In this document: piece after piece, positions 26,593-34,313 of the stretch | How positions within the stretch are numbered: position 1 is the stretch's first letter | Layout of the letters: the number at the start of each line of letters is the position of its first letter | Program-made: the position numbers and the translations under genes | Notes under the pieces: model-generated | What the model saw: only the letters and a program-made list of their open reading frames with translations | The model's database searches: none | Told to the model about the DNA's origin: nothing | NCBI GenBank assembly: GCA_016721945.1 | Contig: JADKHC010000009.1 | Coordinates: forward strand, 68,346-132,345 | Direction of reading: 5' to 3' | Length of the DNA stretch: 64,000 nucleotides | DNA from: Verrucomicrobiota bacterium | Lineage (GTDB): Bacteria > Verrucomicrobiota > Verrucomicrobiia > Opitutales > Opitutaceae

Positions 26593-28425
26593 ATGCCTGA
26601 ACGCATCCTCTACTACGATTGTTCGGCCGGCATCTCCGGCGACATGCACCTCGGTGCGATGGTCGATCTTGGCGTACCCGCCGACTACCTCGAACAAGAG
26701 CTCAACAAACTCGGCCTAACCGGTTGGAAGCTCCAATTCACGCGTGACGCCCGCAAAGGCATCGGCGGTACCCGCGCCGATGTGATCCTAGCCGACGGCA
26801 GTCACCTAACCGCTCCGTCCGCCCAACCCCACAGCCATCCACACCCGCACCACCCCGGTCACGATGCCCAGCCCCACGGCCATCGTGCGCACCGTGATAT
26901 TGTCGCGCTGATTGAGAAGAGCAGCATCACGCCCACCGCGAAACGTCGCGCGCTGGCCATCTTTTCCTGCATCGCCCAAGCCGAAGCCAAGATCCACGGC
27001 ATGTCCGTCGACGACGTCGCGTTTCACGAAGTCGGCGCCGTCGACTCGATCATCGACATCGTCGGCGCCGCCATCGCGCTCGACTGGCTCAAGCCAGATC
27101 GCATCCACGTTTCCACGGTCGAACTCGGCGGCGGTTTCGTGAAATGCGCCCACGGCCGCCTGCCCGTCCCCGCCCCCGCCACAGCCGAGATTTTGCGCGG
27201 CGCACCCGTGCACGCAGGTGCCGTTCCCTTCGAAGCCACCACGCCGACAGGCGCGGCCATCCTCATCGCGAGCGCCGACGGTTTCACCAACACGATGGAT
27301 TTCGCCATCGAACGCGTCGGCTACGGCATCGGCCACAAAGACGGCCCGATCCCGAACCTGCTCCGCGTTTTTCTCGCCACGCGCACGACCGAACCTTCCG
27401 CCACGCCCAGCACGCCCACGACCGCCAGCAACCACGGCACAGCGATAATATTGGAGTGCAACCTCGACGACATCACCGGCGAAACCACCGGCTACGTCCT
27501 CGAACGCTTGCTCACCTCTGGCGCCAGCGACGCCTGGGTCACGCCGATCACGATGAAAAAATCGCGGCCCGGCATCACGCTCTCCGCGCTCTGCACGCCG
27601 GAACGTGAAGCCGCGATCACAGAAATCTTCCTGCGCGAAACCACCACCCTCGGCCTGCGCCGCCGCGAAGTTGGCAAAATCATGCTCGAGCGCACCATCG
27701 AGGAAATCGCCACCACGTTCGGGCCCGTGCGCGTAAAAACCGGCTGGCTCGACGGTCGCGCAGTGAAGAGCAAACCCGAACACGAAGACCTCCGCCGCAT
27801 CGCGACCGAACGCGGCCTGCCCCTGCGCGAAGTCGAACAAACCATCCTCTCCGAAATCGCCCGCCGGAAAGGGTGGAAAAGAAGCCTTGCTTGCAGGCGG
27901 ATTTATTTCGAGAGCCCCCCGGGGGGGGCCCCACCCAACCGAACCATTCAACGCTCACCCCATGAACCGCGCGACCCTCACCAAGATTCTCGAAAGCTAC
28001 CGCCACGGCAAAACCAACCTCGCCGCCGCGCTCGAGGAATTAAAAGATTTCCCCGCCGCCAAACTCGGCAACTTCGCGCAACTCGACCTTCACCGCGAAC
28101 TCCGCACTGGCCACCCCGAAGTCATCTACTGCGCCGGCAAAACGCCGCAACAAGTTCGCAGCATCCTCGAACGTCTGCTCGCCGGAAAAGGCGCCATCCT
28201 CGCCACCCGCGCCAATGCCGAACATTGGGACGCCGCCAAAAGCCTTTCACCCACGCTCGCCTACGATCCGATTTCGCGCACCATCATCCGCCGAGGAAAG
28301 ACCGCGTCGAAAAACTCAAAAAAATACATCGCCGTCGTAGCCGCTGGCACGTCCGACCTGCCCGTGGCAGAAGAAGCCGCAATCACGGCCGAAGTCTTCG
28401 GCAACCGCGTCGAACGCGTCTTTGA
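26593..28425 (+). CDS. larC: LarC, nickel insertion protein, with abnormal read-through C-terminus
   Basis: LarC puts nickel into the pincer cofactor, using CTP. The N-terminal domain begins YDCSAGISGDMHLGAM, has a His-rich loop (HSHPHPHHPGHDAQPHGHRA, about residues 80-100) and FHEVGAVDSIIDIVG. The C-terminal domain includes CNLDDITGETTGYVLE and ends in conserved sequence near LREVEQTILSEIARRKG (about 27880). From there the frame runs on for 180 Arg/Pro-rich residues over larB out of frame, which cannot be genuine. One more G in the G8 tract at 27921-27928 would place a TGA at 27963-27965, giving the usual ATGA overlap with larB. Either a one-base error or mutation is present. The conserved part is complete. 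Confidence 0.9.
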   Translation: MPERILYYDCSAGISGDMHLGAMVDLGVPADYLEQELNKLGLTGWKLQFTRDARKGIGGTRADVILADGSHLTAPSAQPHSHPHPHHPGHDAQPHGHRAHRDIVALIEKSSITPTAKRRALAIFSCIAQAEAKIHGMSVDDVAFHEVGAVDSIIDIVGAAIALDWLKPDRIHVSTVELGGGFVKCAHGRLPVPAPATAEILRGAPVHAGAVPFEATTPTGAAILIASADGFTNTMDFAIERVGYGIGHKDGPIPNLLRVFLATRTTEPSATPSTPTTASNHGTAIILECNLDDITGETTGYVLERLLTSGASDAWVTPITMKKSRPGITLSALCTPEREAAITEIFLRETTTLGLRRREVGKIMLERTIEEIATTFGPVRVKTGWLDGRAVKSKPEHEDLRRIATERGLPLREVEQTILSEIARRKGWKRSLACRRIYFESPPGGAPPNRTIQRSPHEPRDPHQDSRKLPPRQNQPRRRARGIKRFPRRQTRQLRATRPSPRTPHWPPRSHLLRRQNAATSSQHPRTSARRKRRHPRHPRQCRTLGRRQKPFTHARLRSDFAHHHPPRKDRVEKLKKIHRRRSRWHVRPARGRRSRNHGRSLRQPRRTRL

Positions 28426-28714
28426 CGTCGGCGTCGCCGGCCTGCACCGACTGATGAACCGCCTCGACGTCATCCGCAACGCCCGCTGCATCGTCGCCGT
28501 CGCCGGTATGGAAGGTGCGCTCCCCAGCGTGCTCGGCGGCCTAGTGGATAAACCGATCATCGCCGTACCAACAAGCATCGGCTACGGCGCCAACTTCGGC
28601 GGCCTGTCTGCCCTGCTCGCCATGCTCAACAGCTGCGCCCCCGGAATAAGTGTCGTCAACATCGACAACGGCTTCGGCGCCGGCACCGCCGCCAGCACGA
28701 TCAACCGGCTGTAA
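27962..28714 (+). CDS. larB: LarB, pyridinium-3,5-biscarboxylic acid mononucleotide synthase
   Basis: A 250-residue protein with the PurE-like carboxylase fold. LarB carboxylates and hydrolyses nicotinic acid adenine dinucleotide, the first step towards the nickel-pincer nucleotide. Visible motifs are EVIYCAGKTPQQV, VVAAGTSDLPVAEEAA and the late VDKPIIAVPTSIGYGANFGG, all typical of the family. ATG at 27962 would overlap the presumed original larC stop by four bases. Together with larE and larC all three cofactor synthesis enzymes are present; no LarA-type racemase gene is in the window. Confidence 0.95.
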   Translation: MNRATLTKILESYRHGKTNLAAALEELKDFPAAKLGNFAQLDLHRELRTGHPEVIYCAGKTPQQVRSILERLLAGKGAILATRANAEHWDAAKSLSPTLAYDPISRTIIRRGKTASKNSKKYIAVVAAGTSDLPVAEEAAITAEVFGNRVERVFDVGVAGLHRLMNRLDVIRNARCIVAVAGMEGALPSVLGGLVDKPIIAVPTSIGYGANFGGLSALLAMLNSCAPGISVVNIDNGFGAGTAASTINRL

Positions 28715-28812
28715 CCAACCCCGAGACATCTAAAACCAACAAACAACAGTTGACCGCTTCCACAAATATTGGGAACGATTTCATTCTCCCTTCGGACTAA
28801 AACCGCAAAATC

Positions 28813-29262
28813 ATGTTATATCGCTTTCTCGCAGCAGCGCTTCTTTTCTCCGCACAGGTTCTTCTCGCCTCAGACGTTCAGATAGAGGAAGGCTCCATGA
28901 GCGAAGAAGCCGCAGACAAGGCCCTGAAGGGGAAGCTAACGTACAACTTCGCGATCCTGAAAAGTGGCGAATTTGTAGATCAGGACGGCCGACATTTTAC
29001 GGCCAAGACCGCAAAAGAGTACTTGGAAAGAGCAAAACCTGAGCCAAATGCCGCCTACATATTCTGGATTTCCGACGCCTCCGCGGTAGAGATCGTTAAG
29101 GCGCTCACCACACCTTTCGCCGATTACGGTGTCACGATCTTCTTGGTTCGTGACATGAAGGATTCCAAAAACCGAACCTTCATCTTCAGCCAAAGAGGGT
29201 GCGAAGAAAACAATGGTGCTCGTAGGCGAAGCCAATCCGAAGTCGCTCACGGCAAAGGATAA
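28813..29262 (+). CDS. Secreted hypothetical protein, N-terminal part of a split gene
   Basis: Begins with a signal peptide (MLYRFLAAALLFSAQVLLAS) and continues as a soluble alpha/beta-looking domain (AYIFWISDASAVEIVKALTT). I do not recognise the family. Reading TFIFSQ and then dropping one base at about 29191-29195 (CAAAGAG) continues smoothly as EGAKKTMVLVGEANPKS into the overlapping downstream frame; the actual frame instead ends in a short basic tail. This ORF and the next are therefore probably one gene of about 335 residues broken by one base. Confidence 0.65.
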   Translation: MLYRFLAAALLFSAQVLLASDVQIEEGSMSEEAADKALKGKLTYNFAILKSGEFVDQDGRHFTAKTAKEYLERAKPEPNAAYIFWISDASAVEIVKALTTPFADYGVTIFLVRDMKDSKNRTFIFSQRGCEENNGARRRSQSEVAHGKG

Positions 29263-29821
29263 AATGCCCAAAATGGCGGGTCGGCCTGCGCAACTCCGTC
29301 CAGGAAAGTTGCCGTCTCGCGTTCGCTGCGTTTTCGCACCGGATGCCGACGTGATCGCTGCCGCTAAAAAAGCTGAGACGTTGTTTATCGGTGAACCGCC
29401 CGCCGACCCAAACATTTTCTTTGCCAGCAGTATACTTATCCAGCCTGGCGCGTGGTCGTTTCTGTCGCATCTTTCTCCTTTAGATAAAATCAAACCGATC
29501 ACCCATAAAGCTGAACTGGGACGCAAAGTCGTAGAACAAAATGGGGCATTACTGTCCAAGCCTGAAGAATTTGCTGTCGCCGCGCAGGCGTTACGCAAGG
29601 TCATCGCCGATGACGGCGGCGGTTCCATTCATGCTATGTCCACCGCAGAAATGGATCATTGGTGGACCTTTATCGGCTTCGATATTGAAGAACCCGTGTT
29701 CGTTCTGGAAACCCACGGAGGTAAATATCGATTCATCGTCGGATTTGATAGCAAGGGCTGCGTCAGTTGCCTCGATGAGCTAAACTTCTTTTCACCGCCA
29801 AAAACAAAAGCCCTAGAGTAA
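29213..29821 (+). CDS. Hypothetical protein, C-terminal part of the split secreted protein
   Basis: A 202-residue frame overlapping the previous ORF by 50 bases. It has no signal peptide of its own and no ribosome-binding site near its first ATG, consistent with being the second half of a longer exported protein. Readable segments include GKLPSRVRCVFAPDADVIAA, MDHWWTFIGFDIEEPVFVLE and a late CVSCLDEL with a CxxC pair. Function unknown. Confidence 0.6.
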   Translation: MVLVGEANPKSLTAKDKMPKMAGRPAQLRPGKLPSRVRCVFAPDADVIAAAKKAETLFIGEPPADPNIFFASSILIQPGAWSFLSHLSPLDKIKPITHKAELGRKVVEQNGALLSKPEEFAVAAQALRKVIADDGGGSIHAMSTAEMDHWWTFIGFDIEEPVFVLETHGGKYRFIVGFDSKGCVSCLDELNFFSPPKTKALE

Positions 29822-29856
29822 ATCCAGAGACTGATCCAAGGAAATGGCCCAGCGAA

Positions 29857-30280
29857 AAGGGTCAGGCCCTAAGTGTTATAATCAGCTAAGTTGGCAAAAC
29901 CTAACGGACAAGTTTAGTGGCTGATCCAAGGAGCCACGCCGCGGCTTGTTGATTTTAGCGATAACTATTAATTCCGGTTCTTTGCGCCTTCGCGACTTTG
30001 CGTGAAACCCTTCCGAACCTTTCTCACGCAAAGACGCCAAGCCGCAAAGGACGAACCGAAAACGGGACAGGGACCTGCAGTAAGGGGTCAGGTTGTAAGT
30101 GTAATAATCGGCGGAGTTGTCAAAGCGACCGAGCCATGGGGCCAGGGCGCTGCTTGTTGATTTAGTGCATCCACATCGGTTATGGTTCTTTGCGACTTCG
30201 CGACTTTGCGTGAAACCCTTCCAAACCTTTCTCACGCGAAGACGCTAAGTCGCAAAGGACGACCCGAAAACGGGACAAGG
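29857..30280. repeat. Two tandem ~200-base composite repeats
   Basis: Two imperfect copies (about 29867-30067 and 30095-30280) share the order GGGTCAGG...AAGTGT(T)ATAATC, then TTGTTGATTT, then an inverted-repeat core TTTGCGTGAAACCCTTCC...CTCACGC(A/G)AAGACGC, then CCGAAAACGGGACA. The core forms a long hairpin around AACC. No gene was seen here; the second copy runs up to the 3' end of vapC. Confidence 0.75.
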
Positions 30281-30293
30281 GTGATCCAAGAAG

Positions 30294-30710
30294 TCAGGCC
30301 GTTTGCCAGTCTTCGACCTGCAGGCCGGGCACGCGTGAAAACTCGCGAATATTGTGGGTAATGAAAATCGCACCCAACGCCCGGGCGTGTCCGGCCAGCA
30401 ACACGTCGTAAGGGCCAATCGGCTGCGCGTTTGGTTTCAGATTCGCGAGAAATGCACGAATGCCGCCCGCCTCCACAGCCGCCCTAACATCAAAAGCATC
30501 CACGTTGAACAAGCCGCACAGACTCTCGACCCGCGTTCGCAATTGCGGAATCGCGGGGCTTTTAGCCACCCCATATTCAAGCTCCATCAGAACAATGGCA
30601 GACAACCGGCACTGCGTCAGTTCCAGCTCCAGCCGTTCGCACAGTGGCGCATCCTCGCGACGGTTGCGCAGATAACGCGAAAAGACGTTTGTATCTGGCA
30701 AGTAGATCAT
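30294..30710 (-). CDS. vapC: PIN-domain ribonuclease toxin VapC
   Basis: A 138-residue PIN-domain protein. The acidic active-site residues are in place: LPDTNVFSRYL (first Asp), LMELEYGVAKSP (Glu), GPYDVLLAGHA (Asp) and FITHNIREFSRVPGL near the end. VapC toxins cut tRNA or rRNA and are held inactive by the upstream antitoxin. The ATG overlaps the antitoxin stop by four bases, a typical vapBC arrangement. The last 29 codons are duplicated as a fossil at 31282-31371. Confidence 0.93.
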   Translation of the reverse strand: MIYLPDTNVFSRYLRNRREDAPLCERLELELTQCRLSAIVLMELEYGVAKSPAIPQLRTRVESLCGLFNVDAFDVRAAVEAGGIRAFLANLKPNAQPIGPYDVLLAGHARALGAIFITHNIREFSRVPGLQVEDWQTA

Positions 30711-30916
30711 TTCGAGGTGTCAGGAAAATCCGGACACGAACCGCGCAACGCCTTCAGCGCCTTCAACCGCTTCGCCTCGATCGTTGGGTCGGTCAGCAAG
30801 AAGCCGCCCGGCGTCGGCGTCACAATATACGAACGCGCACGGACACCCATGCTGCTGGGCAATCGCAGCGCCTTGGAGTTTCCGGCTTTGAATACTTTTG
30901 CGGTGATTACGCTCAT
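30707..30916 (-). CDS. vapB: VapB antitoxin, AbrB/SpoVT-type
   Basis: A 69-residue protein with an N-terminal AbrB/MazE swapped-hairpin DNA-binding domain (AKVFKAGNSKALRLPSSMGV) and a C-terminal acidic/basic helix (EAKRLKALKAL) that should bind the toxin. ATG at 30916 gives the standard start; the upstream ATG at 30943 adds nine unconserved residues. Antitoxins of this kind repress their own promoter, likely in the region 30917-30960. Confidence 0.9.
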   Translation of the reverse strand: MSVITAKVFKAGNSKALRLPSSMGVRARSYIVTPTPGGFLLTDPTIEAKRLKALKALRGSCPDFPDTSK

Positions 30917-31021
30917 GTAGATACACTGTACTAACACGGCCACGAGTCAAGCCGGACGCCCGTTAGTAGGTCAAACCACGGAATAAATGGACTGTTAGTT
31001 TTTGCTCGGAAATCGGTTCCG

Positions 31022-31095
31022 CTTCTTCGCGCCTTGGCGTTCTTTGCGTGAAACCTTTCCGAACCTTTCTCACGCAAAGACGCCAAGTCGCTAAG
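31022..31095. repeat. Third copy of the TTTGCGTGAAACC inverted repeat
   Basis: A hairpin with arms CTTGGCGTTCTTTGCGTGA and TCACGCAAAGACGCCAAG around AACCTTTCCGAACCTTTC. It is the same core as in the tandem repeats at 29.9-30.3 kb and overlaps by three bases the left end of the next element. The stretch 30917-31516 otherwise consists of repeats and the vapC fossil. Confidence 0.75.
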
Positions 31096-31242
31096 CCGTA
31101 TCCATGCATTTGAAGGTGGAGCCCGTTGTCTCTAACGGGCTGGTTTGGGCGCGGCTTCGATCAAGCCCGATGGGGCATCGGGCTCCACCTGCTGCACATC
31201 GCTCCTCACTGGAGATTATGCCTCAACTGCATAGTTCCGGCT
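31093..31242 (-). repeat. MITE-like element, copy 1 (inverted)
   Basis: About 150 bases with imperfect terminal inverted repeats (AGCCG...ATGCA and TGCAT...CGGCT). Inside are GGTGGAGCCCG and CGGGCTCCACC, which pair across two smaller hairpins. Reverse-complementing it aligns it throughout with the copies at 33963 and 35379, including CATAATCTCCAG. No ORF and no transposase, so it would be a non-autonomous element or a structured intergenic repeat. Confidence 0.85.
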
Positions 31243-31281
31243 AAGGACGGCTCGAAAACGGGACAAGTGCTATCCAAGAAG

Positions 31282-31371
31282 TCAGGCCGTTTGCCAGTCT
31301 TCGACCTGCAGGCCGGGCACACGGGAAAACTCGCGGGTATTGTTCGTAACTAAAATCGCGCCAGCGCCCCT
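31282..31371 (-). pseudogene. 3' fossil of a second vapC gene
   Basis: The minus strand reads GAGAILVTNNTREFSRVPGL followed by QVEDWQTA and a stop. This is nearly identical to the last 29 residues of the intact VapC at 30294-30710, and the flanking bases (CGAAAACGGGACAAG, ATCCAAGAAGTCAGG) are shared too. Everything upstream of this tail is missing, replaced by an unrelated repeat around 31419. It is the remnant of a duplicated vapC. Confidence 0.88.
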
Positions 31372-31516
31372 TTTCGTAATCCTCCCGCTTTGGCGCAATA
31401 AAGGTTTTCCCTACACCAACCGGTTCGTTTCAGTATTCCTGAGTTCCCTATTCAATATCATCTCCATTCAACAGCGGTTACAGTTTAACGGAAACCGCTC
31501 GAGCGAACCTCAGCGT

Positions 31517-32452
31517 TCATTTCCCGGTCGGCACCGGCAGCAAACCCCTCGAGCTCAGCCACTCTTCGCCACGCTTCGGCCAGTCAGAGGTTGGGCCGAG
31601 GTCTTTGCGGAAGCCGAAGCCGTGCGGTCCGTTCGAATAAAGATGCATCTCAACCGACACATTCGCAGCGCGCAGTGCTTGATAAAACAGTAAGGCGTTT
31701 TCCACCGGCACCGTTTTATCTTCCTGTGTGGCCACGATAAACGTCGGCGGTGTGTCTTTCGTGACGCGTTCGTTGACGGAGAGCAGGTCGAGCGCTTCTT
31801 GTGTCGGGTGTTCGCCGAGCAGCGATTTCACCGAGCCCGCGTGCGCGTATGGCGCTTTCATCGTGATCACCGGGTATTCAAGAATAAGAAAATCGGGGCG
31901 TGCACTCACGGCGTCGAGCGCGGCACCGGTTTTGCCAATCGGTTCGTTGAAGAGCGTGCCAGAGCAGGCAGCGAGATGTCCTCCGGCCGACGAACCTGCA
32001 ACGCCGATACGATTCGGATCGAGACCAAACTCCGCCGCACGTGAACGCACGAGCCGCACGGCGCGCAGTACATCGCGCAGAGGCGCGGGATGTCCGTATT
32101 CGTGAAGTCGATACTTGATAATGAAAACCGAGACGCCGAGTGGGTTAAGCCACTTAACCGCGCCCATGCCTTCGACACTGATCGCGAGGCGCACGTAACC
32201 GCCGCCGGAACACATGATGACAGCGGTGCCATTGGCGATACCGGCTGGTACAGGATAATAGGTAAGCGAGGGCGTGTGGACGTTATAGACGCGATCGTTT
32301 TTCACGATCTCGGGCGCGGCATCGGCACGCAGTCCGGGCACACCTTCAGGCCAGAGGTCGATAACCTGTGGTTCGGCTGCGCGGGAAGTAATGGCAAGCA
32401 ACCCGGTCGCGATGGCTGCGGTGAAGACAAGGCGTAGAATGGTCCTGAGCAT
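31517..32452 (-). CDS. Secreted alpha/beta-hydrolase, BD-FAE/acetyl-esterase type
   Basis: A 311-residue protein with a signal peptide (RLVFTAAIATGLLAITSRAA). It starts with the motif PQVIDLWPEGVPG common in secreted esterases of this group. The hydrolase core shows the oxyanion segment MCSGGGYVRLA, nucleophile GSSAGGHLAA, a catalytic-acid region ATQEDKTVPVENA and the His in SNGPHGFGF. It probably removes acetyl or similar esters from plant or algal polysaccharide. No carbohydrate-active neighbours. The reverse-strand ATG lies 3 bases before a TTTTCATG context with no strong ribosome-binding site. Confidence 0.9.
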   Translation of the reverse strand: MLRTILRLVFTAAIATGLLAITSRAAEPQVIDLWPEGVPGLRADAAPEIVKNDRVYNVHTPSLTYYPVPAGIANGTAVIMCSGGGYVRLAISVEGMGAVKWLNPLGVSVFIIKYRLHEYGHPAPLRDVLRAVRLVRSRAAEFGLDPNRIGVAGSSAGGHLAACSGTLFNEPIGKTGAALDAVSARPDFLILEYPVITMKAPYAHAGSVKSLLGEHPTQEALDLLSVNERVTKDTPPTFIVATQEDKTVPVENALLFYQALRAANVSVEMHLYSNGPHGFGFRKDLGPTSDWPKRGEEWLSSRGLLPVPTGK

Positions 32453-32918
32453 GAAAATCTGGGGTTAAAAGTGCGGCCGATTAGGCAGGGCGGTCATGCG
32501 TACACCCGGCAAAACAAAATTCCAATAGCTAGAACAGATTTAGCCAATCGGCCGCCGAGTTGCAGCGGGAGAGAGAGCGAGGGCATCCGTGCAATACGCG
32601 TTCAGTCGCGAACAACGCATTGGCAGCTTCCGCTCGTATCGAACCGCCGAAAACCCCAGCGATGCCTCCGTCAAGCGTTCAGCGGTTCCCTCTGATCGAA
32701 CTTAAAAGACCTGTTTATGGGCTAAAAGCGGTCGAGAACTCGTCTCACCTGTCGCAAATAGCTTTTTATTGGCCATTTACGGGTCAATGTTGACTGAATC
32801 GCCTAAGAAAGCGCAGCCCTTCGCATCCGCCGAAAACATATAAGAGACTGCCCTAGAACAGCCCAAAGTCCGGTGCATGCTGGAGGACCGGCCGGCCAAG
32901 CCCTAGTCTTTGGGCTTT
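32453..32918. other. Intergenic region without recognisable features
   Basis: This 466-base stretch separates the divergent esterase and acetyltransferase genes. I see no convincing gene, RNA or repeat in it. It must hold the promoters of both neighbours, but no confident -35/-10 pair was found. Confidence 0.4.
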
Positions 32919-33485
32919 ATGAATCTTGTTCCGCTCATGCCCGACACGCTCGTGGAGACACAGCGACTGGCCGCCGAACTGTTTCCTTGGGAGCACGAAC
33001 ACCAGGCTGCGCTGCAAGCCGCCATCGCTCCCACCGCACACGCTCAATTCCTCCGGGAACGCGCCCTCGCCTCGGTCAATTTCTGGACCTCGATCCAAGC
33101 CGGGCAAGTCGCCGGACTCGCCGGCCTCTATAATTATACCGCCCAGCCCGAAGAAACTTGGCTGGCCTGGTATGGCCTTCAATCCACCGCGCGCGGCCGT
33201 GGCAAGGGTGCCGAGTTGCTCGACTGGGTCATCGCTGAGGCCCGCGCCGAACATAAACAAGTTCTCCGCCTCTGGACCACCGACGAGCCGGAATACGCCA
33301 AGGCCATCGCGCTTTACCGCACACGCGGTTTTCGCAGCGAACTCTGGCCCGCGCTTCCGGGCGAAAACTGGCACACGCTCGTCCTCTCGCTTGGTCTCGC
33401 CGGACAAGAACCACTCCCGTGGTCTAAATGTCCGGCCCATGGCGAGCTCTGCGGCCGCGAAGCGCCTCAGTTGGTCGCTGCCTGA
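32919..33485 (+). CDS. GNAT-family N-acetyltransferase
   Basis: A 188-residue acetyltransferase. Motif A, which binds acetyl-CoA, is ARGRGKGAELLDWVIAEAR; it is preceded by WLAWYGLQSTA and followed by AIALYRTRGFRSEL, the motif B region. The substrate is unknown. ATG at 32919 is preferred to the TTG at 32910. The C-terminal 25 residues (PWSKCPAHGELCG) are not part of the domain. It precedes the VOC protein by 89 bases on the same strand. Confidence 0.85.
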   Translation: MNLVPLMPDTLVETQRLAAELFPWEHEHQAALQAAIAPTAHAQFLRERALASVNFWTSIQAGQVAGLAGLYNYTAQPEETWLAWYGLQSTARGRGKGAELLDWVIAEARAEHKQVLRLWTTDEPEYAKAIALYRTRGFRSELWPALPGENWHTLVLSLGLAGQEPLPWSKCPAHGELCGREAPQLVAA

Positions 33486-33574
33486 GGCCTAATCCACAGT
33501 TGACGAACGATCTCCACCGACACAACGAACGGTGCGGCCTTCCCATCCTATCTCAGCAGCAATATTTGCCGACC

Positions 33575-33961
33575 ATGAAGATTGAACATCTCGCCCTGTG
33601 GACCCAAGACTTGGAAAAGCTGCGCGCCTTTTATTTAGAGCATTTGGGTTGTTCATCTGGTCCGAAATACACCAATCCCACCACCGGCTTCAGCTCTTAC
33701 TTTCTGAGTTTCCCAAAGGGTGGCGCTCGCATGGAAATCATGACGAAATCCGGCCTCCAGCCCATTAACCCCGCCGCCCCCGGTTGCGGCTATGCGCATT
33801 TCGCTCTCTCACTCGGCAGCGAGGAAAACGTTCGCGCGATGACAGATGTTTTGCGCAAAAAAGACGTTCCCGTGCGCTCAGAACCACGCCGAACCGGCGA
33901 TGGATACTATGAAAGCGTGATCACCGATCCGGACGGAAACTGGATTGAACTGACGGTCTAG
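33575..33961 (+). CDS. VOC-family protein (glyoxalase/dioxygenase fold)
   Basis: A 128-residue single-domain VOC protein. It begins MKIEHLALWTQDLEKLRAFY, with His5 as a likely metal ligand; GCGYAHFALSLG supplies a second His and TDPDGNWIELTV the Glu. The layout is that of small glyoxalase-I-like or fosfomycin-resistance-like proteins; the reaction is not known. ATG at 33575 matches the family start. Its stop lies one base before a MITE-like element. Confidence 0.9.
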   Translation: MKIEHLALWTQDLEKLRAFYLEHLGCSSGPKYTNPTTGFSSYFLSFPKGGARMEIMTKSGLQPINPAAPGCGYAHFALSLGSEENVRAMTDVLRKKDVPVRSEPRRTGDGYYESVITDPDGNWIELTV

Positions 33962-33962
33962 T

Positions 33963-34107
33963 CCGTAACGATGCCGTTGAAGCATAATCTCCAGCGTGGA
34001 ACGCTGTGCAGCAGGTGGAGCCCGATGTCCCCATCGGGCTAGATCGAAGCCGCTCCCAAACCAGCCCGTTAGAGACAACGGGCTCCACCCCTACTGCATC
34101 GTTACGG
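33963..34107 (+). repeat. MITE-like element, copy 2
   Basis: 145 bases bounded by perfect 12-base inverted repeats, CCGTAACGATGC and GCATCGTTACGG. Internal pairs: an outer stem GGTGGAGCCCG/CGGGCTCCACC enclosing two hairpins AGCCCGATG/CATCGGGCT and AGCCCGTT/AACGGGCT. It begins one base after the VOC stop codon, so it may also act as its terminator. The 200 bases after it are AT-rich with short palindromes and no gene. Confidence 0.88.
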
Positions 34108-34313
34108 CTAAGCTCAGTCCTAGCCGTAAATGTAAAAAGTGATTACGATATTTTTACGTTTTATGTAAAATCTTATACTGTTTTCATATAACTGTTTAAG
34201 TGATTTTCATCCGACAACTTCCGATCTGATCAGGGAAAAATAGAGGGTAACACCGGGGTTTCCACTAATGTAAATAAATCGCGAAGGCACGGCGGTCGCT
34301 AATAAGTAGCATT

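Noticed and set aside
26806..27951. A 381-codon open frame antisense to larC
   Set aside because: It lies entirely opposite a conserved gene, is Gly/Arg/Asp-rich and exists because GC-rich codons leave few stops on the other strand. The same applies to long antisense frames at 10862-11860, 22073-23011, 40411-41331 and 61331-62356.
26593..28425. Programmed ribosomal frameshift in larC, as known for larC1/larC2 in Lactobacillus
   Set aside because: There the shift is in the middle of the gene; here the whole conserved LarC domain is in one frame and only the non-conserved tail is abnormal.
29857..31095. CRISPR array
   Set aside because: The repeats are long, imperfect, palindromic and few, without regular spacers, and no cas genes are present.
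31126..31353. A 75-codon ORF across the MITE-like element and the vapC fossil
   Set aside because: Its sequence is made wholly of repeat and pseudogene DNA.
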